From an uncultured bacterium (GTDB lineage Bacteria > Cyanobacteriota > Vampirovibrionia > Gastranaerophilales > Gastranaerophilaceae), in NCBI GenBank assembly GCA_949284715.1, contig CASDWH010000019.1:1-63095 (forward strand): a stretch of 63,095 nucleotides of DNA. The letters run 5' to 3'. Shown in pieces: positions 26,654 through 35,977 of the stretch; position 1 is the first letter of the stretch; the number at the start of each line of letters is the position of its first letter. The notes under the pieces are model-generated. The model saw only the letters and a program-made list of their open reading frames with translations, was not told the DNA's origin and searched no databases. A program made the translations under genes and the position numbers.

Positions 26654-27571
26654 ATGATTAACTATGATGATTTGTTAAAAAAAATTCCGAAAGTCAGAAA
26701 AATTCTTGATGATGGAACTAATACCAATCTATATCACTATACAAAGCCCGAAAAATTGCTGAGTATTCTGGAGTCCGGAACCATAAGGTTTTCTAATGCT
26801 CTGTATCTCAATGACAAAGAGGAAGTTACATATTCCTACAAATTGATTGTTAATCTGATAAATGAAACAAACGGATTAAATCAGGAATTGTTTTTAAAAA
26901 TCAAAGAATATTTTTATAAAAAATATAAAAATATAATTGACGGTGACGATACTTTTTTAAATAAATATGAATATTATACAATTTCGTTTTCGACAGACAA
27001 TGACAACTTAACATTGTGGAATAACTACTCCAAAGGACAAACTTACACCGGTTATAACATAGGTTTTTGCAAAAAAGAACTTCTGTATGATATGGAAAGA
27101 CAGGGGTTTAAATCGGTTTACGGTAATATAATATACAATCAGGAAACCCAGATTACAATTTTAAGATTAATATTTGATAAATGGAACAAACAATACGAAA
27201 AACTACTCGCAGGTAAAAAAACAGCAAAAAATAATGAAAAACAACAGGATACATTTTTTGAACTTATTGATATTCTAAGTATTATAAGCCTGTTTTTTAA
27301 GAATCCGTATTTCAGGGATGAAAAAGAGTATAGAATAATATTTATAAGTCATTTTGATACAAATACGTACAAACAGACAAAAATCTTTGAAAAAAACGGT
27401 TTATTTATTCCCTATATTGAATATCATTTTTTAAAACGCACGGTAAGTTCTATTAATATCGGACCGACACTTGATGAAAACATTTTTTACACAAGCACCT
27501 GCCGTATGCTGGCAAATTTTGGATATGAGAAGAAAACAATTAACCGTTCAAAAATTCCGCTCAGATATTAA
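26654..27571 (+). CDS. DUF2971 family protein (chromosomal copy)
   Basis: A 305-residue paralogue of the island protein at 6541-7485. It has LYHYTKPEKLLSIL, YLNDKEEVTYSY, SFSTDNDNLTLWNNYSKG, TGYNIGF, FFKNPYFRDEKEYRI, IPYIEYHF and a final IPLRY. The shared residues (HYT, ND..E, FST..D.L.LW..Y, E-Y-R) are the likely functional core. A TATAAT at 26624-26629 could be its -10 box. It stands alone between fliD and the convergent anmK. Role unknown. Confidence 0.7.
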   Translation: MINYDDLLKKIPKVRKILDDGTNTNLYHYTKPEKLLSILESGTIRFSNALYLNDKEEVTYSYKLIVNLINETNGLNQELFLKIKEYFYKKYKNIIDGDDTFLNKYEYYTISFSTDNDNLTLWNNYSKGQTYTGYNIGFCKKELLYDMERQGFKSVYGNIIYNQETQITILRLIFDKWNKQYEKLLAGKKTAKNNEKQQDTFFELIDILSIISLFFKNPYFRDEKEYRIIFISHFDTNTYKQTKIFEKNGLFIPYIEYHFLKRTVSSINIGPTLDENIFYTSTCRMLANFGYEKKTINRSKIPLRY

Positions 27572-27581
27572 TCGGTTGTTT

Positions 27582-28697
27582 CTAATAATTAAATTTACCC
27601 ATTACGACGCGTTTGCCTGCGCCTGTGCATTCCGGCAGGTTATTCGGGATACCGTAAAATGCACAATAACCTAAAAGTGCGAAAGCCATTGCTTCTTTAA
27701 AATTATTTGAGAGGCCAAAATCTTCGTGAGTTTTTAATTCTATATTCTCCGGCAGGTATCTTTTAAGAAATTTCATTATCGCCTTGTTGTAAGCCCCTCC
27801 GCCGCCGACAATTACGCTTTGCGGAGCCGTTAGAGGAAATACAAAGCGTTCATATGCTTGAACAATACTTTTAGCGGTAAGAGCAGTTAATGTCGCAATT
27901 ATGTCGGCATCCTCTTTGGGGGCGATTTTTAAAATATTTTCGATATAATTCTCGTTAAAATACTCTCTTCCGGTTGTTTTAGGCGGCGGTGCAAAATAAT
28001 ATTCATCCTGAAGCAGACAATCAAGCCAGCTTTCCGACACCTGTCCGGATAAAGCAATTTCACCGTCTTTGTCGTATGGCTGTCCGAATAATTTTTTCAT
28101 ACAATAATCTATCATTAAGTTTCCGCATCCCGTATCAAACCCGAAGGTTGGAAGGTTGTCGGAAACAACGGTTACATTAGATATGCCGCCTATGTTTTGA
28201 ACGAGTGCATTCTTAAACCATTTTTCATCCGCAAAACAAACAAGAGGGGCGCCCTGCCCGCCTGCTGCGATATCACGGGTTCTGAAATCAGAAATTGTTA
28301 AAACACCTGTACGTTCTGCAATAACAGCACCTTCACCGATTTGTAATGTGCTTTTTTCAGAAAAACCGTCTGTTTTTCTATCATACGGATAATGATAAAT
28401 AGTTTGACCGTGGCTGGATATTAAATCAGGCTTTCCGAATTCTTCAATTAAAATATTAGCGGCCTCTGCAAAGCATTCTCCAACAAGAAAATTAAGTCTG
28501 CATAAATCTTTTATATCAGAATTTCCTCTAAACGATTGAAACAGCATGGATGAAATATGCGGGGGATAAACGTAATTAATACCTTTAATAAATGTACAGG
28601 ACAAATCAGGATTCACCTCGCACAGACACGCATCTATACTGTCACACGAAGTTCCGGACATAAGTCCTATTACTTTTAGCGTTTGCTTATCTCCCAT
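27582..28697 (-). CDS. anmK: anhydro-N-acetylmuramic acid kinase
   Basis: A 371-residue sugar kinase that opens and phosphorylates 1,6-anhydro-MurNAc to MurNAc-6-phosphate during cell-wall recycling. Family motifs include GLMSGTSCDSIDA, SSHGQTIYH, TISDFRTRDIAAGGQGAPLV, QNIGGISNV, GFDTGCGNLMIDY and a C-terminal VGGGGAYN. ATG 28697 (MGDKQTLK) has GGAG upstream; a further ATG at 28712 lacks one. It ends 10 bases from the convergent DUF2971 gene. The 340 bases upstream (28713-29051) are AT-rich and I see nothing in them. Confidence 0.95.
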   Translation of the reverse strand: MGDKQTLKVIGLMSGTSCDSIDACLCEVNPDLSCTFIKGINYVYPPHISSMLFQSFRGNSDIKDLCRLNFLVGECFAEAANILIEEFGKPDLISSHGQTIYHYPYDRKTDGFSEKSTLQIGEGAVIAERTGVLTISDFRTRDIAAGGQGAPLVCFADEKWFKNALVQNIGGISNVTVVSDNLPTFGFDTGCGNLMIDYCMKKLFGQPYDKDGEIALSGQVSESWLDCLLQDEYYFAPPPKTTGREYFNENYIENILKIAPKEDADIIATLTALTAKSIVQAYERFVFPLTAPQSVIVGGGGAYNKAIMKFLKRYLPENIELKTHEDFGLSNNFKEAMAFALLGYCAFYGIPNNLPECTGAGKRVVMGKFNY

Positions 28698-29052
28698 CCG
28701 CTTATACTCCATATATTAAATTGATTTGTGATTGTAATTGTTAAATTATTGTTGACAGGATTTTCATCCCCAAAATCTCTCTTTTATTCCTCTTCTTTCT
28801 CCAAAATTATGACTTCGCCATCACTCCTTCCTTTGAATAATCACATGTTACTTCCCAATTTAAAAAAATACAAGTAACAAAATTTTGTGAAAATTTTTAC
28901 AATTGACCATGCTCCCTATCCCTTCTGTAATCTAAACTTATTAAAAAAATTTTTAATCAAACTTTTAGATAATTTTGGGATTAATAAACAAAAAAACACT
29001 TGATTTTTTCAAATCACAGTGAAATACGGGAATAATACAGCTCATGTAGAAA

Positions 29053-29080
29053 CCGGCAGGTTTTATTCAAAACCTGCCGG
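29053..29080 (-). terminator. terminator after the exported coiled-coil gene
   Basis: A perfect 12-bp stem, CCGGCAGGTTTT/AAAACCTGCCGG, with a 4-base loop, seven bases past the stop at 29088. Confidence 0.8.
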
Positions 29081-29087
29081 AATATTT

Positions 29088-29477
29088 TTACATTTCTTTT
29101 CTGATTTTTTCTTTTGTTTTGTCGATATTTTTGATTCTCTTTTCAATTTTTTTAACTTGTTTTTTAAGTTGTTTTCTTTCTTCTTTAATAACTTTGTACT
29201 GAGAATCTACTTCTGTGTAACGGGTTTTAGCGTTCATCAATTCTGTTCTTATATCAACCTGAGCATTATCTAACTGCAAAATTGCATTTTGCATATTAGG
29301 ATTACCGGTATTAGTTGTTTCAACAGAGCCGCTTTGTGTGGAAGTTGAAGCAGCCGGAGTTGATGAAGCATTATATCCGGTATCATTAAAATCAAGCGGT
29401 GTAAATGCGTTGCCGTCAGCAAGTACTGCACCAGCGCAAATGAATACAGATGCTATAGCTACAATTGTCTTTTTCAT
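29088..29477 (-). CDS. small exported coiled-coil protein
   Basis: A 129-residue protein starting MKKTIVAIASVFICAGAVLA, a clear Sec signal peptide (cleavage near VLA-DG). CAGGAGAG precedes the ATG. A Ser/Thr-rich linker (about 25-60) leads into a charged coiled coil (70-129, IRTELMNAKTRYTEVDSQYK and many Lys/Glu heptads). It is probably periplasmic or outer-membrane associated; function unknown. Single gene with its own terminator. Confidence 0.75.
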   Translation of the reverse strand: MKKTIVAIASVFICAGAVLADGNAFTPLDFNDTGYNASSTPAASTSTQSGSVETTNTGNPNMQNAILQLDNAQVDIRTELMNAKTRYTEVDSQYKVIKEERKQLKKQVKKIEKRIKNIDKTKEKIRKEM

Positions 29478-29538
29478 AATATCTCTCCTGTTCTTTTGTA
29501 GCAATATAATAACGCAAATTTAAAATCCTGACACCATA

Positions 29539-30195
29539 TTAATGAAGGATTTTAAGAAGCTTTTCAGCAAGATTTAAATCTTCTATGCTGTCGATTTCCA
29601 TAAGTTGTATTTTATCCATTTCCCAGAAACCGACGGGCGGAGTTATGCGGCATTTGCTTTTAAGAATATTTTCCCTGCTTGAAATATAAAAGGCGCCGTT
29701 TTCGATATAATATCCTTCCCAATCCTGCCGCCGCGGGCGCTCATTCGGGTTATAGTTTAGCGGATGACCGTTCGGAGTCCAAATAAACTGATGGTTTTTA
29801 ATAACTGAGATTACGGAATTATAATTTTCATTAATAAATTTGTCTAATCCGCCGTTTATATCATTAGCTGTAAGGAGCGGGGAAGTTGCCTGAATAAATA
29901 CTGCATTATCAAATTTAAAGTCAGCGGCAAATTCAATTAAAGCGCTTTCAGATGTTGCAGTATCACCGGCTGTTTGAGAAGAGCGTTTTACCGGTTCTAC
30001 TTTACTGAATCCTAAGTTTGTTACAGTATTCCAAATTTCAGCAGAATCTGTGGATACAAAAATTTTATCAAGCTTAGAATCCTGTGCGGCTTTAAGAGTC
30101 CAGTAAATAAGCGGTTTGCCTGCGCAGTTTGCAATATTTTTGTTTTTAATGCCCCTGCTGCCGCCCCTTGCCGGGATAAATCCAACATTAAACAT
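29539..30195 (-). CDS. neuA: CMP-nonulosonate (acylneuraminate) cytidylyltransferase
   Basis: A 218-residue NeuA/PseF/LegF-type enzyme that activates a nine-carbon acidic sugar with CTP. FIPARGGSRGIKNKNI is the nucleotide-binding start; VSTDS, QATSPLL and the RPRRQDWEGYYIENGAFYI block are family signatures. Which sugar (sialic, legionaminic, pseudaminic) cannot be told; in flagellated bacteria such sugars often decorate flagellin. ATG 30195 overlaps the end of hpt by eight bases. The symbol is provisional. Confidence 0.8.
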   Translation of the reverse strand: MFNVGFIPARGGSRGIKNKNIANCAGKPLIYWTLKAAQDSKLDKIFVSTDSAEIWNTVTNLGFSKVEPVKRSSQTAGDTATSESALIEFAADFKFDNAVFIQATSPLLTANDINGGLDKFINENYNSVISVIKNHQFIWTPNGHPLNYNPNERPRRQDWEGYYIENGAFYISSRENILKSKCRITPPVGFWEMDKIQLMEIDSIEDLNLAEKLLKILH

Positions 30196-30721
30196 CAATA
30201 TAACCTATATACGTAAGATTTCTGTAATATCCTTTATAATCAAGCCCGTATCCTACAAGGAATTTGTCATCTATTTCAAAACCATAAATATCAGGCTGAA
30301 TATCAACTTCCCGTTTGCATTTTTTATCCATCAGCGAACAAAAAACAAGGTTTTTTACTTTGAAATTCATGTGGATAAAGTCGACAAGAAATTTTGCTGT
30401 GCGGCCGGTATCTATAATATCTTCGACAATTACTGCATTTTTCCCGTTTAAATCCGGAAGCGATATATCAACGGCCTTAACTTTGCCCGAACTTGTAAAA
30501 TCATGCCCGTAGCTTGCAAGCCTGATGAACTCTGTTCTTAACGGCATTTTAAGATTTTTAATTAAATCAACAGTGAACATAATTGAGCCTTTCAGAACAC
30601 AGATTATGTAAATTTCTTCCTCTTTAAAACGTTCATTCAGACTGTCTGCAATTTCGCGGACTCTTTTTTGAATTTCTGCTTCATCTCTGAGTACTTTAAG
30701 TTCTTTACCTTCTATTAACAT
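30188..30721 (-). CDS. hpt: hypoxanthine phosphoribosyltransferase
   Basis: A 177-residue purine salvage enzyme converting hypoxanthine or guanine plus PRPP to IMP or GMP. It has VLKGSIMFTVDL, EFIRLASYG, the PRPP-binding VIVEDIIDTGRT near residue 97-108 and the C-terminal FLVGYGLDYKGYYRNL. Length is typical. It is the first gene of a two-gene unit with the neuA-like gene. A terminator hairpin stands 78 bases upstream on the same strand. Confidence 0.95.
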   Translation of the reverse strand: MLIEGKELKVLRDEAEIQKRVREIADSLNERFKEEEIYIICVLKGSIMFTVDLIKNLKMPLRTEFIRLASYGHDFTSSGKVKAVDISLPDLNGKNAVIVEDIIDTGRTAKFLVDFIHMNFKVKNLVFCSLMDKKCKREVDIQPDIYGFEIDDKFLVGYGLDYKGYYRNLTYIGYIDV

Positions 30722-30798
30722 TTTTATCGACCTGTAGAGTATTACACTTAATTATATCATATTCTCTATATTTTATACCGGCGAATTTTTCCATCTCT

Positions 30799-30823
30799 AA
30801 AAAAAGCCCCGTAAGATACGGGG
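30799..30823 (-). terminator. terminator upstream of hpt
   Basis: On the minus strand CCCCGTA-TCT-TACGGGG is followed by CTTTTTTT. It points toward hpt and ends a transcript that has no visible gene, so it may be an attenuator or the end of a small RNA. Confidence 0.65.
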
Positions 30824-30961
30824 TAAGTAACTTTTTATAGGAAAGGGAATTAGGGAATAAATATGTCTTAATATCGTTGTGTTTATTTTGTACATATATA
30901 TAAAGTATATAAAAACAGCGCAATTTCATTAAGCTGTTTAATTGTTACAAAACTTAATATA

Positions 30962-31072
30962 TGAGGATGTAGAAAAAGTCAAAAAATGACAATTTTGAAG
31001 AAATCCTGCTTGCCGGCATAAAACGGCATTTGGGCATTTGCCGGCAATACGCTTTTTCAACTCCTGCAAACA
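30962..31072 (-). repeat. dispersed repeat, copy 2
   Basis: Read on the minus strand, GGCAAATGCCCAAATGCCG, TTTTATGCCGGCAAGCAGGA, TTTCTTCAAAATTGTCATTT, TTTGACTTTTTC match the right half of copy 3 (51410-51480) almost base for base. It lies in the intergenic region before the hybrid kinase gene. Confidence 0.75.
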
Positions 31073-31130
31073 GTTAATTATACCCGACAAGGTAATACAA
31101 AATGCGCATGATTATTAGTAAACTCATGCT

Positions 31131-32549
31131 ATGCAGGATATACAAAAGTATCAGATTATCGACAAAATTTTTGACGGATGTAAGATTGAGAGCCAGTTGT
31201 GTATTCTTACTACAGAGTTAAAAACGAATATAAATTCTGTGAAAAAACTAATACAAATGAACCCTCAAACCAGATTTTGGCTTTCTGCAAAGAAGTTAGA
31301 GCGTGAGGAGATACTGCTTGCTAACAGTATAGGGATAAAAAATGTTATACCATATCCGATTGATGAAGCTGTTGTTAATACGTATTTAAAAGCGCTTAAG
31401 CCTGATAAGGCAAAAAGCCCGGGTGTTAACATTCCATTGCAGCCGTTTAGTGAAGCGCGTGTAATGGTTGTAGATGATAATATAATGAATATACAATTAA
31501 TAGAAGAGGTTGTCCGCGGGCTTGGAATAACGCTTGAAGTTTATACACAGCCTGTGAATGCTGTTGAGAAAATTAAAAACGGAAAATTTGATTTATTTTT
31601 GCTGGATATATTAATGCCGGAAATATCCGGTTTTGACTTAGCGGATACTATAAAGAACTCTGAACTTAATAAGAATACTCCCGTAGTATTTATCAGTGCG
31701 CTTTCGGACTATGAATATAAAATAGCCGGTTATAATGCGGGTGCTTGCTGTTATGTCGAAAAACCTTATGATGTGGAGATTTTAAAACACCAGATTTATA
31801 ATATTTTGAAACAGGAGGAGATAAAAAATAAGATAAATAAAGCCCGTGACGCTTTTTATGCAATGGTTACACACGATTTAAAAACACCAATCAGCGCGGA
31901 AATTACAGCTTTGCAGATGCTGTTAAAGAATAATTTTGGGGAATTAACAGAGGAGCAGAAAGAAATTATAAATGATATTTTATCTTCGGTTAAATTTATG
32001 AAAACGATGACTGATAATATTTTATGTTCATACAGCCATACTAATACAGAGCCAAAGTTTAAAATGCTTCCGGAGGATTTAAAAACAGTTATAGAGAGTT
32101 CTATTCAGGAAACGAAATACTTACCGGAGGAGAAGGAAATAAGTCTGGAGTTTTTGTCAGATATTCCAAAGGCAGTGGTAATGATAGATATAATAGAGAT
32201 AAAGCGTGTTATCAATAATCTTATAAGTAATGCTTCAGAATACGCGCCTTTTGGAAGTACTATAATACTGCGGTTAACGAAATCCGGAGGAGAGTATACT
32301 TTTTCTGTTACAGACAGCGGCTCCGGCATAAAGCTTGATAACCCGAATGATATTTTTAATGCAAATGTAACACTGGCAAAAGAGCGTAAAAAAATAGGGT
32401 TTGGATTAGGATTGTTTATTAGTAAAAACATAATTACGGCACACGGAGGCAGGATTTTTGCGGAAAGCAAGGAAAATCATGGGACTACAATTACTTTTAC
32501 GCTTCCTGCTGCTGAGGGTAAACATATTACAGTGAATCAACACCTGTAG
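31131..32549 (+). CDS. hybrid response regulator / histidine kinase
   Basis: A 472-residue cytoplasmic signalling protein. Residues 1-100 look like a degenerate receiver without the phospho-Asp. Residues 110-230 are an intact receiver (DD115-116, D159 in LLDILMPE, K211). Then come HisKA (H248 in MVTHDLKTPI) and the HATPase domain (NLISNASEYAP, DSGSGI, GFGLGLF). There is no membrane segment, so it senses through partners or its own receiver. It ends overlapping the 3' end of the convergent gene by 23 bases. Confidence 0.9.
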   Translation: MQDIQKYQIIDKIFDGCKIESQLCILTTELKTNINSVKKLIQMNPQTRFWLSAKKLEREEILLANSIGIKNVIPYPIDEAVVNTYLKALKPDKAKSPGVNIPLQPFSEARVMVVDDNIMNIQLIEEVVRGLGITLEVYTQPVNAVEKIKNGKFDLFLLDILMPEISGFDLADTIKNSELNKNTPVVFISALSDYEYKIAGYNAGACCYVEKPYDVEILKHQIYNILKQEEIKNKINKARDAFYAMVTHDLKTPISAEITALQMLLKNNFGELTEEQKEIINDILSSVKFMKTMTDNILCSYSHTNTEPKFKMLPEDLKTVIESSIQETKYLPEEKEISLEFLSDIPKAVVMIDIIEIKRVINNLISNASEYAPFGSTIILRLTKSGGEYTFSVTDSGSGIKLDNPNDIFNANVTLAKERKKIGFGLGLFISKNIITAHGGRIFAESKENHGTTITFTLPAAEGKHITVNQHL

Positions 32550-33759
32550 TCCCGTTATAACTATTACCGCTGCCGTTATAATTCTCTATGGACTGTTGTT
32601 TTTTATACTTGTATTCTTCTTCTAATTGATTGAGTTTGAGTTTATATTGCTGCTTAAGTTTTTTTTCTTTTGCTTTTTGCAAGCGTTTTTTTTCTTTTTT
32701 ATGTTCTTTTTCTTCTTTATTAAGCCGTTTTTCTTCGGCTTCTGTGTATTCTCTTGACTCGTTTCCGTTATACTCGAGCCTGTAGCCTACAATGCTTATC
32801 GGGAGTGATGAACCGCTCAGGGCTTGTAATTTACTAATATCACCGCCTGTATCAATGCTCCAGGTTCCTAAAAATACGGGTACTTTCCCTGTATAACCGT
32901 AAGCGCATACAATAATTCTATCCTGATTATTTTCATCAAATCCCATCGGATAAATATCCCATCGGCTTTCGTCAAGGTTTGCGCCTTTGGTTTGCGCCCA
33001 GTAATTTGCAATTGCTTCTCGAATTTCGGGAAGTGCGGTTGCTTTTTTTGTTTCAAAATCATATATCCACAAATCTGTTTTCCAGATACCGTCGAATCTG
33101 TAACCGGTTTTTTCTTTGATTAGCAATTTTTTGTTATCGGGAGTAAAATCGACCGGAGTTAGTGTTCTGAAAATATAAGGTGTATCAATATCTTTAGAGG
33201 TTGAGAGTATTGGCTTGGTTTCGCGTTTTATGATATTTGCCTGCTTAACTCTTTCAAGTTTAGAGAGTGAGGTATCAAGCGGGATTACGTACAAATCAGT
33301 TGATGTGCAGTCCGCAGAAGCGTAATAGTGAATGGAGGGATAAACCATAAAAGTAAAATCTGAAGAAACAATTCCCTGTCCGTTAACTTCTCTGTCAAAG
33401 TTGAGTCTGCGCGGAATCTGGAGTTCAACAAATCCGGGTGTACTGTTATATTTAACCAGTTTATATTTTGGGACAGGAACATATTTCATACCGTATTCTT
33501 CCGGAACTTTAGCCGGTTCGACTTTTATTGTATTTTTGTCTTTGCTTAACGATTTTTCTTCATATTCAGAACGCAGCATGAATCCTGATTCCGGCATTTT
33601 TGATTTCTCATATTCTTCTTTTAATTCCTTTTTATCTGCCCTCTCCTGCTGTTCATATTCTCTGGTAATAGGCGGTTTGCTGCGCAGCGCAAGCGTGTCT
33701 GCATTTTGAAATTGCATTTTCATCATCATATAAAGACCTGCTGCAGTGTCAAAGAACAT
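32527..33759 (-). CDS. conserved hypothetical protein with C-terminal coiled coil
   Basis: A 410-residue protein I do not recognise. ATG 33759 overlaps the stop of the response regulator upstream (TAATG), which indicates translational coupling; AAGG lies ten bases before it. Residues 50-340 carry repeated beta-strand patterns (VELQIPRRLNF, FMVYPSIHYY, TPDNKKLLIKEKTGYRF, KTDLWIYDFETKKATALPEI) like a beta-propeller. The last 80 residues are a highly charged Lys/Glu coiled coil ending in a Gly/Asn/Ser tail. No signal peptide is obvious. Possibly an output or accessory of the two-component pair. Confidence 0.65.
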   Translation of the reverse strand: MFFDTAAGLYMMMKMQFQNADTLALRSKPPITREYEQQERADKKELKEEYEKSKMPESGFMLRSEYEEKSLSKDKNTIKVEPAKVPEEYGMKYVPVPKYKLVKYNSTPGFVELQIPRRLNFDREVNGQGIVSSDFTFMVYPSIHYYASADCTSTDLYVIPLDTSLSKLERVKQANIIKRETKPILSTSKDIDTPYIFRTLTPVDFTPDNKKLLIKEKTGYRFDGIWKTDLWIYDFETKKATALPEIREAIANYWAQTKGANLDESRWDIYPMGFDENNQDRIIVCAYGYTGKVPVFLGTWSIDTGGDISKLQALSGSSLPISIVGYRLEYNGNESREYTEAEEKRLNKEEKEHKKEKKRLQKAKEKKLKQQYKLKLNQLEEEYKYKKQQSIENYNGSGNSYNGTTGVDSL

Positions 33760-34430
33760 TAAACAAGACCTTCTTTCATGGCAGTAATAGTGGCCTGCGT
33801 GCGGGAGCCGACGCACAGTTTCTGGAGAATGCTATGTACATGTGCCTTGGCGGTTGCTTTTGTAATTACAAGGCTTTCAGCAATCTGATTGTTGGACTGT
33901 CCGGCAACCATAAGGGCTAAAACATCCATTTCTCGATCTGTCAGCCCGTATTGAATTTTTCCGGCGTTAGGATTCACTTCACTCATTCCGTTGTTTGCGG
34001 TTTGGTTTCTGGGAGAATTAATATTATTCAAAACAAGTTTGGCAATAGCACTGTCAAGCCATGCGGCTCCGGAGTTTACTGTTTCTATTGCAGAAATTGT
34101 CTGTTCGGGTGAGGCTCCTTTCATGATATAACCGTCGGCTCCTGCGCCAAAAGCTTCAAATACATCTTTTTCGCTATCTCTTGATGTGAAAATCAGAACT
34201 TTTATATTAGGATTTATTTCTTTAATTTTTCTTGTAGCACGTATTCCGTCAATCCCGGGGAGTCCGATATCCATTAATATAACATCGGGGTCAAGCTCTT
34301 TAGCCATAGAAACCCCCTGAATACCGTCTTCAGCTTCTCCGATAAGTGAAATATTATTACTTTTTTCCAGCAGCAGTGAAAGTCCCATTCTGACAAGTAC
34401 ATGATCTTCAACCAGTAAAACTCTTATCAT
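33759..34430 (-). CDS. NarL/FixJ-type response regulator
   Basis: A 223-residue DNA-binding response regulator: receiver domain (1-125; phospho-acceptor D54 in ILMDIGLPG) and a LuxR-type helix-turn-helix (about 155-215: YGLTDREMDVLALMVAGQSN, NQIAESL). It overlaps the upstream kinase by four bases (ATGA) and the downstream gene by one (TAATG), so the three form an operon. The kinase next door is the likely phospho-donor. Targets are unknown. Confidence 0.92.
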   Translation of the reverse strand: MIRVLLVEDHVLVRMGLSLLLEKSNNISLIGEAEDGIQGVSMAKELDPDVILMDIGLPGIDGIRATRKIKEINPNIKVLIFTSRDSEKDVFEAFGAGADGYIMKGASPEQTISAIETVNSGAAWLDSAIAKLVLNNINSPRNQTANNGMSEVNPNAGKIQYGLTDREMDVLALMVAGQSNNQIAESLVITKATAKAHVHSILQKLCVGSRTQATITAMKEGLV

Positions 34431-35977
34431 ACAGCAGCTCCCGCCTTTCGTTTAACACGTTTTGTAATAACATCGGTGAGCAGGAAGGAAAATTCACTTC
34501 CTTTGTTTAGCATAGTATCAAGCCAGATTTTCCCGTTATGCGCCTCAATAATCTGTCTTGACAGATAAAGCCCCAGTCCCGTTCCTGTAGAACGCTTGGT
34601 GCTTGTACCCTGAGAGAACCGCTGAAACAGATTTGGAATATCCTCCTGCGGGATTCCGCTTCCGTTATCACTTACAGAAAAGATTAAATCATTTCCTTCT
34701 GCTTTGATTATAAGAGATACTTTACCGCTCTGCTGTGTATAATTAATAGCATTGCCGCACAGATTGCAGATTACACGCCTGAGTTCTGTTTTATCAGCGT
34801 TTATTATCAAGTCTTCGTTTGTATTTTCAAACATGAATTCCAATTCTTTTTTATCAGCAAGCGGTTTAAGCTCATTGTAAATCCGGGTAACAAGTTCGTT
34901 AAATATAAATTCTGATTTTTGTAAAACAAGTTTTTCGGCGTCGTACTTAAACACTTCTAATAGAGCATTAACCAGTCCTAATAAATCTTCGTTGCTTTTG
35001 AGCATAGTTGAAAGCAGGAGTTTCTGCCTGTCTGTAACAGCTCCCAAACTTCCGTCAAGGAAGAATTTAAGTGTCTGGATTGCTGCAAGGAGCGGGGTGC
35101 GCAAATCGTGCGTGAGCGTTGCCATAAAATCATCCCGTAATTTGTCTGCTTTCTTTTGTTCGCTTACATCTCTCAGTACACAAACGTAGCTTTCCTGATT
35201 AAACTTTGCAAAGCTTATTTCCACGGGGGTGTGGAAACTGCTCAGAGGATTTGTTGTGAAACAGTTTCTTACAAATATTTCGTTTTTTTCTGTATCAAGG
35301 AAAGATTTTACAGAGGCTTTTTCGTTATAAACGAACTCTGTAATATCGTGTCCGCACAGCCTTTCAGAACTAAGACCGGTGAGGTTTTCGACGGCTGGAT
35401 TAACCTGTTCTATTATACCGTTTTTGTCGATTGTAATAATTCCGTCAGCGCAATGGGTAATTATTCCGGAAAGTTTTGCATTGGTTGATATGATATCGGC
35501 TGTTTTTTCTTCCACAAGCTGCTCCAGTGAATGTGAGTATTTTTCAAGCTCTTTTTTAGCGGCATTGAGTTCCGTTATTTTTTTTCTCAATTCGGAAACC
35601 AGATAACTGCGTTCAATACCGTTTCTGATATTTATCAGTAAATCATCATTATTCCAGGGCTTTTCCAGATACTTGTAAATTCCGGCATCATTTATGGCGT
35701 TTATAGCATTTTCTTTATCGGCGTAACCTGTAAGAATGATTTTGCTAACCTCCGGATATAATTCTTTAACCTTGACGAGAAATTCCAGCCCGTTCATTTC
35801 GGGCATAAGGAAATCAGATATTACTAAATCCGGCTGGTTTGTTTCAAGAAATTTGAGTGCGTCAAGCGGGTTGTTAAAAAAATGTGCGTTTGTATATCCT
35901 TCTACCATTAAAAGAGTTTTAAAGGCAGAAGTTACTATTTTTTCATCATCGACTACTACAATCATCCCGTCTTTCAT
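34427..35977 (-). CDS. hybrid histidine kinase (REC-PAS-HisKA-HATPase)
   Basis: A 516-residue cytoplasmic kinase from ATG 35977; a TTG 18 bases further upstream is possible. Order: receiver (phospho-Asp about 55, LVISDFLMPEMNG), short coiled coil, PAS (about 170-280), HisKA (TLTHDLRTPLL near 295) and HATPase (NLCGNAINYT, DNGSGIP, GTGLGLYLS). The N-terminal receiver suggests it is itself a relay target, perhaps of the other hybrid kinase at 31131. First gene of the kinase-regulator-unknown operon. Confidence 0.9.
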   Translation of the reverse strand: MKDGMIVVVDDEKIVTSAFKTLLMVEGYTNAHFFNNPLDALKFLETNQPDLVISDFLMPEMNGLEFLVKVKELYPEVSKIILTGYADKENAINAINDAGIYKYLEKPWNNDDLLINIRNGIERSYLVSELRKKITELNAAKKELEKYSHSLEQLVEEKTADIISTNAKLSGIITHCADGIITIDKNGIIEQVNPAVENLTGLSSERLCGHDITEFVYNEKASVKSFLDTEKNEIFVRNCFTTNPLSSFHTPVEISFAKFNQESYVCVLRDVSEQKKADKLRDDFMATLTHDLRTPLLAAIQTLKFFLDGSLGAVTDRQKLLLSTMLKSNEDLLGLVNALLEVFKYDAEKLVLQKSEFIFNELVTRIYNELKPLADKKELEFMFENTNEDLIINADKTELRRVICNLCGNAINYTQQSGKVSLIIKAEGNDLIFSVSDNGSGIPQEDIPNLFQRFSQGTSTKRSTGTGLGLYLSRQIIEAHNGKIWLDTMLNKGSEFSFLLTDVITKRVKRKAGAAV

